In this document: piece by piece, positions 1 to 6,255 of the stretch
How positions within the stretch are numbered: the first letter of the stretch is position 1
Layout of the letters: each line of letters starts with the position of its first letter
DNA from: Planctomycetaceae bacterium
GTDB taxonomy: Bacteria > Planctomycetota > Planctomycetia > Pirellulales > Thermoguttaceae
Assembly (NCBI GenBank): GCA_031274385.1
Contig: JAISQH010000331.1
Location: 1 to 8,767 of the forward strand
Length of the DNA stretch: 8,767 nucleotides
Direction: 5' to 3'
Notes under the pieces: generated by a model
What the model was told of the DNA's origin: nothing
What the model saw: the letters and a program-made list of their open reading frames with translations, nothing else
Databases searched by the model: none
Made by a program: the position numbers and the translations under genes

Positions 1-293
1 CCACACAAACCGCATTTCTACCGGGAATCCTTAATTCTTTTCATATCACCGATACATCAGGAACGGCTAATTACAGTGCAAAACTGATTCCAACGGATCC
101 ATCACAATACAGTGTTCCGGCATCGGCATACGAAAATAATATGCACACTTATGCTGCCGGAAGCCTACATCCGGGAATCATCAATATCCTTATTGGCGAT
201 GGTTCTGTACATACATTTTCCAAAGCGGGAAATCCGAAAATTCTCGTCTATTTTGGAGTTGTCAATGACGGAAATCCGGTAACTCTTCCGTAA
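1..293 (+). CDS. DUF1559 (H-X9-DG) pseudopilin-like protein, C-terminal part
   Basis: Partial gene entering from the left edge. The reading frame starts at base 3, is open for 96 codons and stops at TAA 291-293. The translation contains SLHPGIINILIGDGSVHTF, in which His (168-170) is followed by nine residues and then Asp-Gly (198-203). This is the H-X9-DG signature at the C-terminus of the DUF1559 family. These proteins normally begin with a type IV pilin-like N-terminal methylation/cleavage segment, which lies outside the window. The family is hugely expanded in Planctomycetota and its members are thought to be exported pseudopilin-like proteins of unknown function. The next gene begins 49 bases downstream on the same strand with no obvious terminator between them, so co-transcription with the sialidase-like gene is possible. 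The family call is solid; the cellular role is unknown. Confidence 0.9.
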   Translation, partial: TQTAFLPGILNSFHITDTSGTANYSAKLIPTDPSQYSVPASAYENNMHTYAAGSLHPGIINILIGDGSVHTFSKAGNPKILVYFGVVNDGNPVTLP

Positions 294-342
294 GTCATTT
301 TTGTCACATTTTTAATTTTTAACATTTTTGGAGTAAAAAACG

Positions 343-1929
343 ATGAGACCAATTTTTTCTTTGATTATGATGATTATTTTCGTGCAATTTAATTTCGCAC
401 AGGAATTTCACGGAGCTCTTGATCCGCCAAGTATTTTGAAACCGGTTCCTGACGAATACGGTAACGATAAACGGCAATTTCAGGGGATTCCCAGCATGAC
501 GATCGCTCCGAACGGCAGGCTTTGGGCAACATGGTATTCCGGCGGAACCGACGAAGGCGATGAGAACTATGTTCTTCTCGTAACAAGCGGTGATGCCGGT
601 AAAACATGGACGAAACCAATTCTTGCAGTTGATGTTCCGGGACCGGTTCGAACTTATGATCCTTCGATGTGGACAGACCCCGACGGTAACGTTTGGCTCT
701 TTTGGGCACAGAGTTTCCATAATTGGGATGGTCGATCCGGTGTCTGGTGTATAACAACCGATTCCGGTAATCAAGAAAACGCCGTTTGGTCAGAACCATG
801 TCGGCTTTGTGACGGAATTATGATGTGCAAACCGATTGCCGATTCCAAAGGGCGTTACATTTTACCGGCAGCCGTTTGGAATCTCGAACCCGATCATCCT
901 AATCGTACACTTTCACCGGGTGCCCATTTCGTCGTTTCCGAAGACAAAGGAAAAACATGGCAATCGCTCGGACATTCGACGATTCCGCGAAAAGAAGCAC
1001 TCTATGACGAACATAATATTGTCGAAAAAAAAGACGGTTCGTTTTGGTTGTTGCATCGTACAAAATATGGTATTGCGGAATCATTTTCGACGGATGCCGG
1101 TAAAACATGGAGCGAAGCAAAACCGTCCGTTTATCCTCATACCTCAGCGCGGTTTTTTGTACGGCGATTACAATCTGGCAACCTGTTGTTTGTCAAACAC
1201 GGAGGAATATCGCAACGTACTGAACGAAGTCATCTTCAGGCTTTTCTTTCCGATGATGATGGTCAAACGTGGAAAGGCGGTCTCATGCTCGACGAACGAG
1301 CAGGCGTTTCGTATCCTGACGGTGATCAGACAAAAGATGGAACCATTTTCGTTATTTATGATTTTGACCGGTATGGAGCCAAAGAAATTTTGTTGGCACG
1401 TTTCACAGAGGAAGATGTTTTGGCAGGAAAAACCGTAACACAAAATGCGGCGTTACGGATTTTGGTGAACAAAGCAACAGCGGCACCTCCCCAACCGAAA
1501 ACGCTTGAATTTGAACCGGCTGCCAATGCGGACGGCAAACCGTTCCGATTGGGCAAGTCGCCAACGCTTGAACTGAAAAACGCCGAACCGGATATTTTCA
1601 AAAAAGACGCAAAACTGTTCACAAATCGTGAATATCGGCTTCTCCATTATCCGAAAGAATTGGAAGGCAAAAAATTCGTTCGCAGTGAGATTCAAGGAGC
1701 TGAAGCGGTTTGTACGAGTCCGGGCATTCTGTACGTTTTTACGCCGTTACCAAACCGGAACAAGGACAATGTTACCGAAACGCTTTTGAAATCCGGTTTT
1801 GAAAAAGTTGCTGTTCCCGAAATGCTTTTCTTCGGTAATTACGTGGGAAACATCGCCACGCTTTACCAAAAAGAAGTCAAAGAAGGTGAAGTAATCAAGT
1901 TCGGCATCTGGGGATTGATCGTCTATTGA
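343..1929 (+). CDS. Secreted sialidase-family (BNR/Asp-box) protein
   Basis: A 528-residue protein with a hydrophobic N-terminal signal peptide (about residues 1-19, ending FNFAQ), so probably exported. The start at 343 is supported by GGAG at 330-333, nine bases upstream. Residues about 45-355 form a six-bladed beta-propeller of the sialidase/BNR type. Four canonical Asp boxes are visible: SGDAGKTW (82-89), SEDKGKTW (199-206), STDAGKTW (249-256) and SDDDGQTW (303-310), with a degenerate fifth near 137-149. Conserved stretches such as DEHNIVEKKDGSFWLLHRT (222-240) and SYPDGD (323-328) match the exo-alpha-sialidase-like proteins common in Planctomycetota and Bacteroidota. Substrate is uncertain: many relatives are annotated sialidases without biochemical proof, and I cannot assign the arginine triad with confidence. 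Residues about 380-528 form an additional domain, rich in Lys and aromatic residues, that I do not recognise. It probably removes sugars from extracellular glycans. Confidence 0.88.
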   Translation: MRPIFSLIMMIIFVQFNFAQEFHGALDPPSILKPVPDEYGNDKRQFQGIPSMTIAPNGRLWATWYSGGTDEGDENYVLLVTSGDAGKTWTKPILAVDVPGPVRTYDPSMWTDPDGNVWLFWAQSFHNWDGRSGVWCITTDSGNQENAVWSEPCRLCDGIMMCKPIADSKGRYILPAAVWNLEPDHPNRTLSPGAHFVVSEDKGKTWQSLGHSTIPRKEALYDEHNIVEKKDGSFWLLHRTKYGIAESFSTDAGKTWSEAKPSVYPHTSARFFVRRLQSGNLLFVKHGGISQRTERSHLQAFLSDDDGQTWKGGLMLDERAGVSYPDGDQTKDGTIFVIYDFDRYGAKEILLARFTEEDVLAGKTVTQNAALRILVNKATAAPPQPKTLEFEPAANADGKPFRLGKSPTLELKNAEPDIFKKDAKLFTNREYRLLHYPKELEGKKFVRSEIQGAEAVCTSPGILYVFTPLPNRNKDNVTETLLKSGFEKVAVPEMLFFGNYVGNIATLYQKEVKEGEVIKFGIWGLIVY

Positions 1930-1964
1930 TTCCTGTACGAGAACATACTAAAAATCGTAACTGT

Positions 1965-2053
1965 CCCTTTTGTTTTTTACAGGAAGGAAGAAGAGAAAGA
2001 AAATCTTCTGAACTCTCTGCGTCTTGGCGAGCAAACTTGAAAAAACAAAAGGG
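1965..2053. repeat. 14-bp perfect inverted repeat after the sialidase gene
   Basis: CCCTTTTGTTTTTT at 1965-1978 is repeated as its exact reverse complement at 2040-2053, separated by 61 bases. The left arm is part of a longer module (1962-2002) that recurs at 6145-6191. The right arm lies in a module (about 2031-2056) that recurs at about 4935-4956. The element starts 35 bases after the sialidase stop codon. It could fold in RNA, but the loop is long, so a terminator role is only a possibility. No gene lies in the whole 1930-2415 spacer. Confidence 0.7.
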
Positions 2054-2206
2054 AACTTCTAAAAACCGAGATTAACCACGAAATACACGAAATTTCACGA
2101 AAAATACTAATTGTTGTAAATCATTTGTAGTAAAAAAGTGATACCAAAAATTCTTTCGTGTTTTTTTGTGTTTTTCGTGGTTAAAAAAGAGTTTTTAGAA
2201 GTTGCC
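2051..2206. repeat. Long imperfect palindrome, CACGAA family, copy 1
   Basis: The left arm (2051-2104) runs GGGAACTTCTAAAAACCGAG and continues through ATTAACCACGAAATACACGA. The right arm (2151-2206) is its near reverse complement, containing TTTTTCGTGGTTAA and then GAGTTTTTAGAAGTTGCC. The arms are about 54 bases each around a loop of about 46 bases. Short CACGAA motifs recur inside the arms. A second element with the same inner core, in the same inside-out layout, lies at 3431-3567 on the other side of obg. Such ACCACGAAA-type palindromes are, to my knowledge, seen scattered in intergenic DNA of several environmental bacteria. Transcripts reading through could form a long hairpin. Confidence 0.8.
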
Positions 2207-2259
2207 TTGAGCAACTATCCCCACAAAATCCGAAATCATCAGGAATGAATCAAAAAATG

Positions 2260-2288
2260 TTGACCCAATCAGAAAAGTTTTATAGAAT
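2260..2288 (+). promoter_or_regulatory. Sigma-70-type promoter for obg
   Basis: TTGACC (2260-2265, five of six to consensus) is followed by a 17-base spacer and TAGAAT (2283-2288, five of six). The predicted start is near 2295, giving obg an untranslated leader of about 120 bases that begins exactly in the GGTTTAT repeat. Seen by eye; no experimental support. Confidence 0.6.
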
Positions 2289-2294
2289 GGTCTA

Positions 2295-2320
2295 GGTTTA
2301 TGGTTTATGGTTTATGGTTT
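2295..2320. repeat. GGTTTAT heptamer tandem repeat
   Basis: Three exact copies of GGTTTAT (2295-2301, 2302-2308, 2309-2315) are followed by a partial fourth (GGTTT, 2316-2320). The repeat begins where the predicted obg transcript would start. Copy number in such arrays can vary by slippage. Confidence 0.85.
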
Positions 2321-2363
2321 AAAAAATTTCCCAACAGTTCATTTGGTGCTTGATTCATTACCA

Positions 2364-2389
2364 TATTAAAATTCGGTATTAAAATTCGG
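2364..2389. repeat. 13-bp tandem duplication in the obg leader
   Basis: TATTAAAATTCGG occurs twice in direct tandem (2364-2376 and 2377-2389), ending 26 bases before the obg start codon. The stretch is AT-rich and likely unstructured. There is no recognisable Shine-Dalgarno sequence here; only AAAGACGA at 2403-2410 precedes the start. Confidence 0.85.
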
Positions 2390-2415
2390 TTGTTTATTAA
2401 AAAAAGACGAAACAC

Positions 2416-3414
2416 ATGTTTATTGATGAAGTGGACATTGAGGTTGAAGCGGGTAAGGGCGGCGATGGTTGCGTTAGTTTCCGGCGTGAAAAATATGTTC
2501 CGCGAGGCGGTCCTGACGGCGGCGACGGCGGACGAGGCGGAAGCGTCATTTTTCGTGCGGCAGATGTTGACAGTCTGATTCATCTGACCCAATACCGAAC
2601 TTGGAAAGCCAACAACGGTCGTCCCGGCTCCGGCGCACAACGGCATGGAGCCGGAGCGGATGATATGATTGTTGATGTTCCGGTGGGTACGATGATTTTT
2701 GACAGAAAATATCACTTTTTGCTCAAAGACCTTGCAACACTTGGCGATGAAGTGGTTGTTTGCCGAGGCGGGCATGGCGGTAAAGGTAATACGCGGTTCA
2801 AAACGGCAACCAATCGCGCGCCGCGTTTGGCGGAACCGGGTGAACCGGGCGAATCACGAAGTTTGCGGCTCGAACTCAAAATGATTGCGGATGTCGGTCT
2901 TGTCGGTAAACCCAATGCCGGAAAAAGCACTCTTTTGAGCCGACTCTCCGAAGCAAAACCGGAAATCGCAGCCTACCCTTTTACAACAAAACATCCGCAT
3001 CTCGGTATTGTTCGGCTTGATCCCGACCGATCCTTTGTCATGGCGGATATTCCCGGTCTCATTGAAGGTGCCAGTCAAGGAATCGGTCTGGGACACGATT
3101 TTTTGCGGCACATTCAGCGTGCCGGAATTTTGATTCATCTTATTGAACCGGCATCGGATGACGGAATTTCACCCTACGAAAATTATCAAATCATACGAAA
3201 AGAATTGACGGAATTTGATCCCTTGCTCGGTGAACGAACCGAATTGATTGTTGTTACCAAATCGGATATTCCCGAAGCGGAAACGGTTCGGGAGGAGTTG
3301 AGCCGGAAATTGAATCAGAATATTTTTCTCATTTCTTCCGCAACCGGTTTCGGTCTCAAACCGCTGACAGAAGCGATCTACAAAGAATTAAACAAAACGG
3401 AACGCGGTTGGTAG
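2416..3414 (+). CDS. obg: Obg/CgtA family GTPase
   Basis: A 332-residue GTPase involved in late 50S ribosome subunit assembly and growth or stress control, cytoplasmic and ribosome-associated. The N-terminus (MFIDEVDIEVEAGKGGDG) and the glycine-rich Obg fold with FRREKYVPRGGPDGGDGG (22-39) match the family start closely, so ATG 2416 is chosen despite a weak ribosome binding site. The G domain follows: G1 GKPNAGKS (164-171), switch I YPFTTKHPHLG (187-197, G2 Thr), G3 DIPG (211-214) with LIEGAS, G4 TKSD (281-284) and G5 SSATG (307-311). Two small departures are TKSD instead of the usual NKxD, and HLIEPAS (241-247) where relatives have HLIDxS. There is no C-terminal OCT or acidic tail; the length is close to the minimal Obg form. 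It is a single-gene unit with its own promoter, and CACGAA palindromes lie on both sides. Confidence 0.97.
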   Translation: MFIDEVDIEVEAGKGGDGCVSFRREKYVPRGGPDGGDGGRGGSVIFRAADVDSLIHLTQYRTWKANNGRPGSGAQRHGAGADDMIVDVPVGTMIFDRKYHFLLKDLATLGDEVVVCRGGHGGKGNTRFKTATNRAPRLAEPGEPGESRSLRLELKMIADVGLVGKPNAGKSTLLSRLSEAKPEIAAYPFTTKHPHLGIVRLDPDRSFVMADIPGLIEGASQGIGLGHDFLRHIQRAGILIHLIEPASDDGISPYENYQIIRKELTEFDPLLGERTELIVVTKSDIPEAETVREELSRKLNQNIFLISSATGFGLKPLTEAIYKELNKTERGW

Positions 3415-3430
3415 GGCGGTTGAAGAACTT

Positions 3431-3567
3431 TTCACCACGAAAGACACGAAAAAACACGAAGAGATTATTTTTATCATTTTGCCCGTAAAAAGAGTTGCAA
3501 GCAGATTTTTGTAAATCTTTTTGTAAATCTTTTCATTTTTCGTGAAAATTCGAGTTTTCGTGGTGAA
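3431..3567. repeat. Imperfect palindrome, CACGAA family, copy 2
   Basis: The left arm (3431-3461) begins TTCACCACGAAAGACACGAA. The right arm (3536-3567) is the approximate reverse complement, ending TTTTCGTGGTGAA. It shares the ACCACGAAA/TTTCGTGGT ends and internal ACACGAA motifs with the element at 2051-2206, but the outer flanks differ. It sits between the ends of obg (+) and the isomerase-like gene (-), so a bidirectional transcription end is plausible. Confidence 0.8.
3506..3529. repeat. 12-bp tandem repeat in the palindrome loop
   Basis: TTTTTGTAAATC occurs twice in direct tandem (3506-3517, 3518-3529) inside the loop of the 3431-3567 palindrome. The loop is AT-rich and non-coding. Confidence 0.8.
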
Positions 3568-3612
3568 AAAGCCAGTGTTTAGAATTTTGTTGGTGGGTTA
3601 TTTTCCCTTTTT

Positions 3613-4497
3613 CTACGATTCCAGCACAATGGTTTTTGCGGTTTCCCGAAAGAACCGGACACCTTCCGCGACCAACGGTTGGTTGTTATCCCAATCGGAT
3701 TCGTACTCAATTGAGAACGGGGCATTGACATGTTGGGCGGCACATTCTTTCAAAATTTCGCCGATTTTGCAAACGCCTTTACCGAGTGGAATATCGCGTT
3801 TTTGTTCGTTCAGGTCTTTGATATGGAAACTGACGATTCGTCCTTTGAATTTTTGGACACATTCGAGCGGATCGAGACCGCTCCGATACCAATGTCCGGT
3901 GTCGCAACAGGCTCCGACGCGGGTGCTGCAATCTTTGAGATGATCGAGAACGATTTGCGGATCCCAATAGATAGAGGGTTTCGGATGATTATGCAGTCCG
4001 ACACTGATGCGGTATTCTTCGGCTAATTTATTGACGTCCGCCAATTTATCAAAGCCGGGTTCGCAGTTCAGCACGGAAATACCAACCGCTGCGGCAAAAT
4101 CAAAATGCTCCCGATTGCCCGGACAAACGCCCATTGCGTGAGGCACGCAATCATTTTCGGCGAGTAATTCGCGGAATCGTTTGAAGGCGTTTTTATTTCC
4201 GGGTTTGAGCAAATCGGGACCGACACGGACATCGATTTCTTTGGACAGTTTTTGACCGCTAAACAGTTCAAAACTGGCGACTCCGCAAGCCCGAACTTTT
4301 TTAATGGCGTCTTCAAACGGAAATCGATTGAACGAATAGATTTGCGGACCGATTTTCCAACCGAGGATAACGGCATACGTTTTGTCCTGATTGGCGGTTT
4401 CAACCTGTGCCGAAGCAACCGGCAACAGGTTCGAACTAAACAACGCGGCACTGCCGAGCAATGCGGTGTTACGTAACATTTCACGTCGGGTCGTCAT
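3613..4497 (-). CDS. Tat-exported sugar phosphate isomerase/epimerase-like TIM barrel
   Basis: A 294-residue protein. The frame is open to a further ATG at 4569, but ATG 4497 is preferred: it has AAGGAG eight bases upstream and gives the N-terminus MTTRREMLRNTALLGSAALF, a twin-arginine signal (RRExLRN plus a hydrophobic run, cleavage near VASA 27-30). The body (about 40-290) is a xylose-isomerase-like TIM barrel (AP endonuclease 2 superfamily). Likely metal-site residues are E146 in NCEPGF, HNH (169-171), D199 and H202 in CCDTGHW, H225 in SFHIKD and E264 in SIEYE. These normally bind a divalent metal and act on sugars or sugar phosphates by isomerisation or epimerisation. Such Tat-signal family members are abundant in Planctomycetota; their substrates are mostly unknown. 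It is transcribed convergently with obg and has no operon partner in the window. Confidence 0.9.
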   Translation of the reverse strand: MTTRREMLRNTALLGSAALFSSNLLPVASAQVETANQDKTYAVILGWKIGPQIYSFNRFPFEDAIKKVRACGVASFELFSGQKLSKEIDVRVGPDLLKPGNKNAFKRFRELLAENDCVPHAMGVCPGNREHFDFAAAVGISVLNCEPGFDKLADVNKLAEEYRISVGLHNHPKPSIYWDPQIVLDHLKDCSTRVGACCDTGHWYRSGLDPLECVQKFKGRIVSFHIKDLNEQKRDIPLGKGVCKIGEILKECAAQHVNAPFSIEYESDWDNNQPLVAEGVRFFRETAKTIVLES

Positions 4498-4505
4498 GGT
4501 TTTTT

Positions 4506-4511
4506 CTCCTT
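4506..4511 (-). promoter_or_regulatory. Shine-Dalgarno site deciding the isomerase start
   Basis: On the minus strand AAGGAG lies eight bases before ATG 4497. No comparable site precedes the upstream in-frame ATG at 4569, and only the 4497 start places the twin-arginine motif at the very N-terminus. Confidence 0.8.
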
Positions 4512-4702
4512 GGGAAATTGGTTTGGAAAACAAGCACTGATTGGTTTCAGCCTGTAACCGGTTGGTCAAATATTGACGGGGTTCATTTCAAACCGGTTTC
4601 AGAATGCCAATCAAAAGACCGAAGTTTATCATCTTGTCATGGCAATTGCAATACCAGACCTCCCGATAACTGCCGAACTACAACATTCAAAACAAATATT
4701 AT

Positions 4703-4938
4703 GACGCACAAAGGCGCAAAGAACACGAAGGTTTTGATTCTAATCGGATTGATTTTCTTTGCGTCTTTTATGTCTTTATTCGCAACGAAAAATAAATAGA
4801 CTTGTTCCATTATTGTCAACAGATTATGCAGATTGAACAGATTGAACAGATTTTTATAAAAAACGAATCTGTAAAATTTGTTGACAAAACTACAAAACTA
4901 AAATATCCTCTTTGTGTTCTTCGTGCCTTCGTGCGCAA
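4703..4938. repeat. Outer arms of a nested inverted repeat
   Basis: GACGCACAAAGGCGCAAAGA at 4703-4722 continues with ACACGAAGG to 4731. The reverse complement of 4909-4938 reads GCGCACGAAGGCACGAAGAA and then ACACAAAG. The arms (about 29 bases) match at most positions. A shorter additional complement, CGCAAAGAA (4715-4723) with TTCTTTGCG (4755-4763), gives the left arm an alternative, closer partner. The spacer 4498-4993 has no supportable gene. This element and the inner palindrome at 4813-4887 fill most of it. Confidence 0.65.
4813..4887. repeat. Inner palindrome with CAGATT repeats
   Basis: TTGTCAACAGATTATGCAGA (4813-4832, arm to 4834) pairs with the right arm 4866-4887, whose reverse complement starts TTGTCAACAAATTTTACAGA; 19 of 22 positions match. 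Within the loop CAGATTGAA occurs twice in tandem (4829-4837, 4838-4846), followed by another CAGATT. The whole element lies inside the arms of the 4703-4938 inverted repeat. Confidence 0.8.
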
Positions 4939-4993
4939 ACTTGAGAAACAAAAGAGACAGTTACCAAAAAAAGATGTCCTGCGTTTTCAATCA

Positions 4994-5131
4994 ACTATGG
5001 TACGCCTTGACAAAATGTGTTAAACTAACGATGTTCCGCGAATGAAGACGCTCCTCGATTGGGGACTCGACAATATCGGATCAGACCGTGCCGATATTCT
5101 GGTCGAAGTCACCAAACAACAGAAAAAATAA
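4994..5131 (+). pseudogene. C-terminal remnant of a GDPD gene
   Basis: One frame reads TMVRLDKMC, a TAA stop at 5021-5023, then TNDVPRMKTLLDWGLDNIG followed by SDRADILVEVTKQQKK and TAA at 5129-5131. The part after the internal stop aligns with the C-terminus of the intact GDPD 54 bases downstream: ND..., LLDxG(L/V), then D at the family's final (T/S)DxxD position (compare LLDLGVASFATDFPDVTIDA, residues 279-298). GDPDs typically end with a W-T-x-N-D strand and then LL-x-x-G-x-D-x-I-x-(T/S)-D-x-P-D, and the internal stop falls just where the Trp would be. No start or upstream part of a GDPD is recognisable; repeats occupy that side. A tiny real gene from ATG 5042 (29 residues) is the alternative but less likely. 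The TTGACA at 5007-5012 is within this remnant. Confidence 0.6.
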
Positions 5132-5185
5132 TATAACTGTTCACAAACTTTTTATTTCGTTACCCTTTTACCTCAAAAATCAATC

Positions 5186-6121
5186 ATGAAACATTTTCAT
5201 TTTATTGTATTTTCGTTTATTATTGTCACAGGATGGCTGCTTTCTGTTTCTGTTTTTCCGGCAACAGTTCAAGGTCAGGAGTGGAATGTACGCGATCATA
5301 TTCCGTTGGATCAATTTACGATTCAGTGTCATCGCGGAGCCGGAAATCTTTCGCCGGAAAATTCGCTCGAAGCCTTTGAAATCGCATGGAATCTCGCAAC
5401 CATTCCCGAAGCCGACCTCCGATTGACAAAAGACAGAGTTATTGTTGCTTTTCATGACAATAATTTCAAACGGATTCTTCCCAATGCCTCAGAAGAAGTA
5501 CAGAAACAAGGTATTGCCGATCTGACTCTGGATGAAGTCAAAAAACTTGACATCGGAATTTGGAAAGGTGAACAATTTGCCGGACAACGTGTCGCAACAC
5601 TTCGTGAAGTTTGCGACGTGTTGAAAAAATATCCGAAACGTCAAATTTATATCGACATCAAAAAAGTCGATTTTGTACAACTGGCACGGGAAACAGAAGG
5701 CGTGCATCCGCAACTCATTTTGGCAAGTTCCAACCACGAAGAAATCAAACAATGGAAAAAACTTGCCCCGAAATCGTTCACGTTACATTGGATGGGAGCC
5801 GCCGAAGAAAAATTGACGGAACGACTTAACCAATTGGAAAAAGTTCAGTTCGACGCCATTGACCAACTTCAAATTCATGTCAATATCAACAACAATAAAG
5901 AGGGTCAATTTTCGCCGTCGGATGATTTTCTTCGCAAAACGGGTGAACGCTTGCGCGGGTACGGTATTTTGTTTCAAACGTTGCCGTGGAATGGGAACGA
6001 TCCGAAAATTTACCAACGCCTTCTTGATCTCGGTGTTGCCAGTTTTGCAACGGATTTTCCCGATGTTACGATTGATGCTGTCCGAAACTATTACGGTCAA
6101 TCAGGAAAAAAACCACAGTAA
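5186..6121 (+). CDS. Exported glycerophosphodiester phosphodiesterase family protein
   Basis: A 311-residue GDPD-family TIM-barrel enzyme. GDPDs hydrolyse glycerophosphodiesters to glycerol 3-phosphate and an alcohol, usually with a divalent metal. The N-terminus carries a signal peptide (hydrophobic core about 6-24, cleavage likely near VQGQ 28-31), so it is exported. Catalytic landmarks are visible in order: HRGAGNLSPENSLEAFE (49-65; His49, Arg50, Glu58, Asn59), EADLRLTKD (75-83; Glu75, Asp77), AFHD (88-91; His90), and IDIK (156-159) at the position of the usual acidic-x-Lys motif. The C-terminus LLDLGVASFATDFPD (279-293) is the family end. No clear ribosome binding site precedes ATG 5186; the upstream stretch is AT-rich. 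A decayed GDPD tail lies just upstream, suggesting an old tandem copy. Substrate cannot be told from sequence. Confidence 0.92.
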   Translation: MKHFHFIVFSFIIVTGWLLSVSVFPATVQGQEWNVRDHIPLDQFTIQCHRGAGNLSPENSLEAFEIAWNLATIPEADLRLTKDRVIVAFHDNNFKRILPNASEEVQKQGIADLTLDEVKKLDIGIWKGEQFAGQRVATLREVCDVLKKYPKRQIYIDIKKVDFVQLARETEGVHPQLILASSNHEEIKQWKKLAPKSFTLHWMGAAEEKLTERLNQLEKVQFDAIDQLQIHVNINNNKEGQFSPSDDFLRKTGERLRGYGILFQTLPWNGNDPKIYQRLLDLGVASFATDFPDVTIDAVRNYYGQSGKKPQ

Positions 6122-6144
6122 AATTTGCCAACTATTCGGGAATT

Positions 6145-6191
6145 TGTCCGTTTTTGTTTTATTTTTTACGGGAAGAAAGAAGTGAAAGAAA
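6145..6191. repeat. Repeat module shared with 1962-2002
   Basis: The stretch TGTCCGTTTTTGTTTTATTT then TTTACGGGAAGAAAGAAGTG then AAAGAAA closely resembles 1962-2002 (TGTCCCTTTTGTTTTTTACA, GGAAGGAAGAAGAGAAAGAA). In both places the module begins a few tens of bases after a plus-strand stop codon (24 bases here, 33 after the sialidase gene). It has no coding potential. Its function is unknown. Confidence 0.6.
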
Positions 6192-6255
6192 TGCAATGTT
6201 AAAACGACATGATAAAAAACCTTCCATAAATTTGTTTAATGGGTTCGTTTTTATT

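Noticed and set aside
2051..3567. A composite transposon carrying obg between two palindromes
   Set aside because: The palindromes are non-coding and differ in length and flanks, no transposase is present and no target-site duplication was found by eye; obg is a core gene.
3542..4026. Plus-strand ORFs opposite the isomerase-like gene
   Set aside because: They are antisense frames of a well-supported gene with complete metal-site motifs and a Shine-Dalgarno site on the minus strand.
4703..4938. A CRISPR array, suggested by repeated CAGATT and CACGAA motifs
   Set aside because: Repeat units are 6-13 bases, adjacent rather than separated by unique spacers of constant length, and no cas gene is near.
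4802..5023. A 73-codon plus-strand ORF in the divergent spacer
   Set aside because: It translates the inner palindrome and right outer arm; only its last residues belong to the GDPD remnant. It has no family signal and no ribosome binding site.
5007..5035. TTGACA as the promoter of the GDPD gene
   Set aside because: The -35 is perfect, but at 17 bases the -10 would be GATGTT, a poor match, and the site lies within the decayed GDPD coding remnant.
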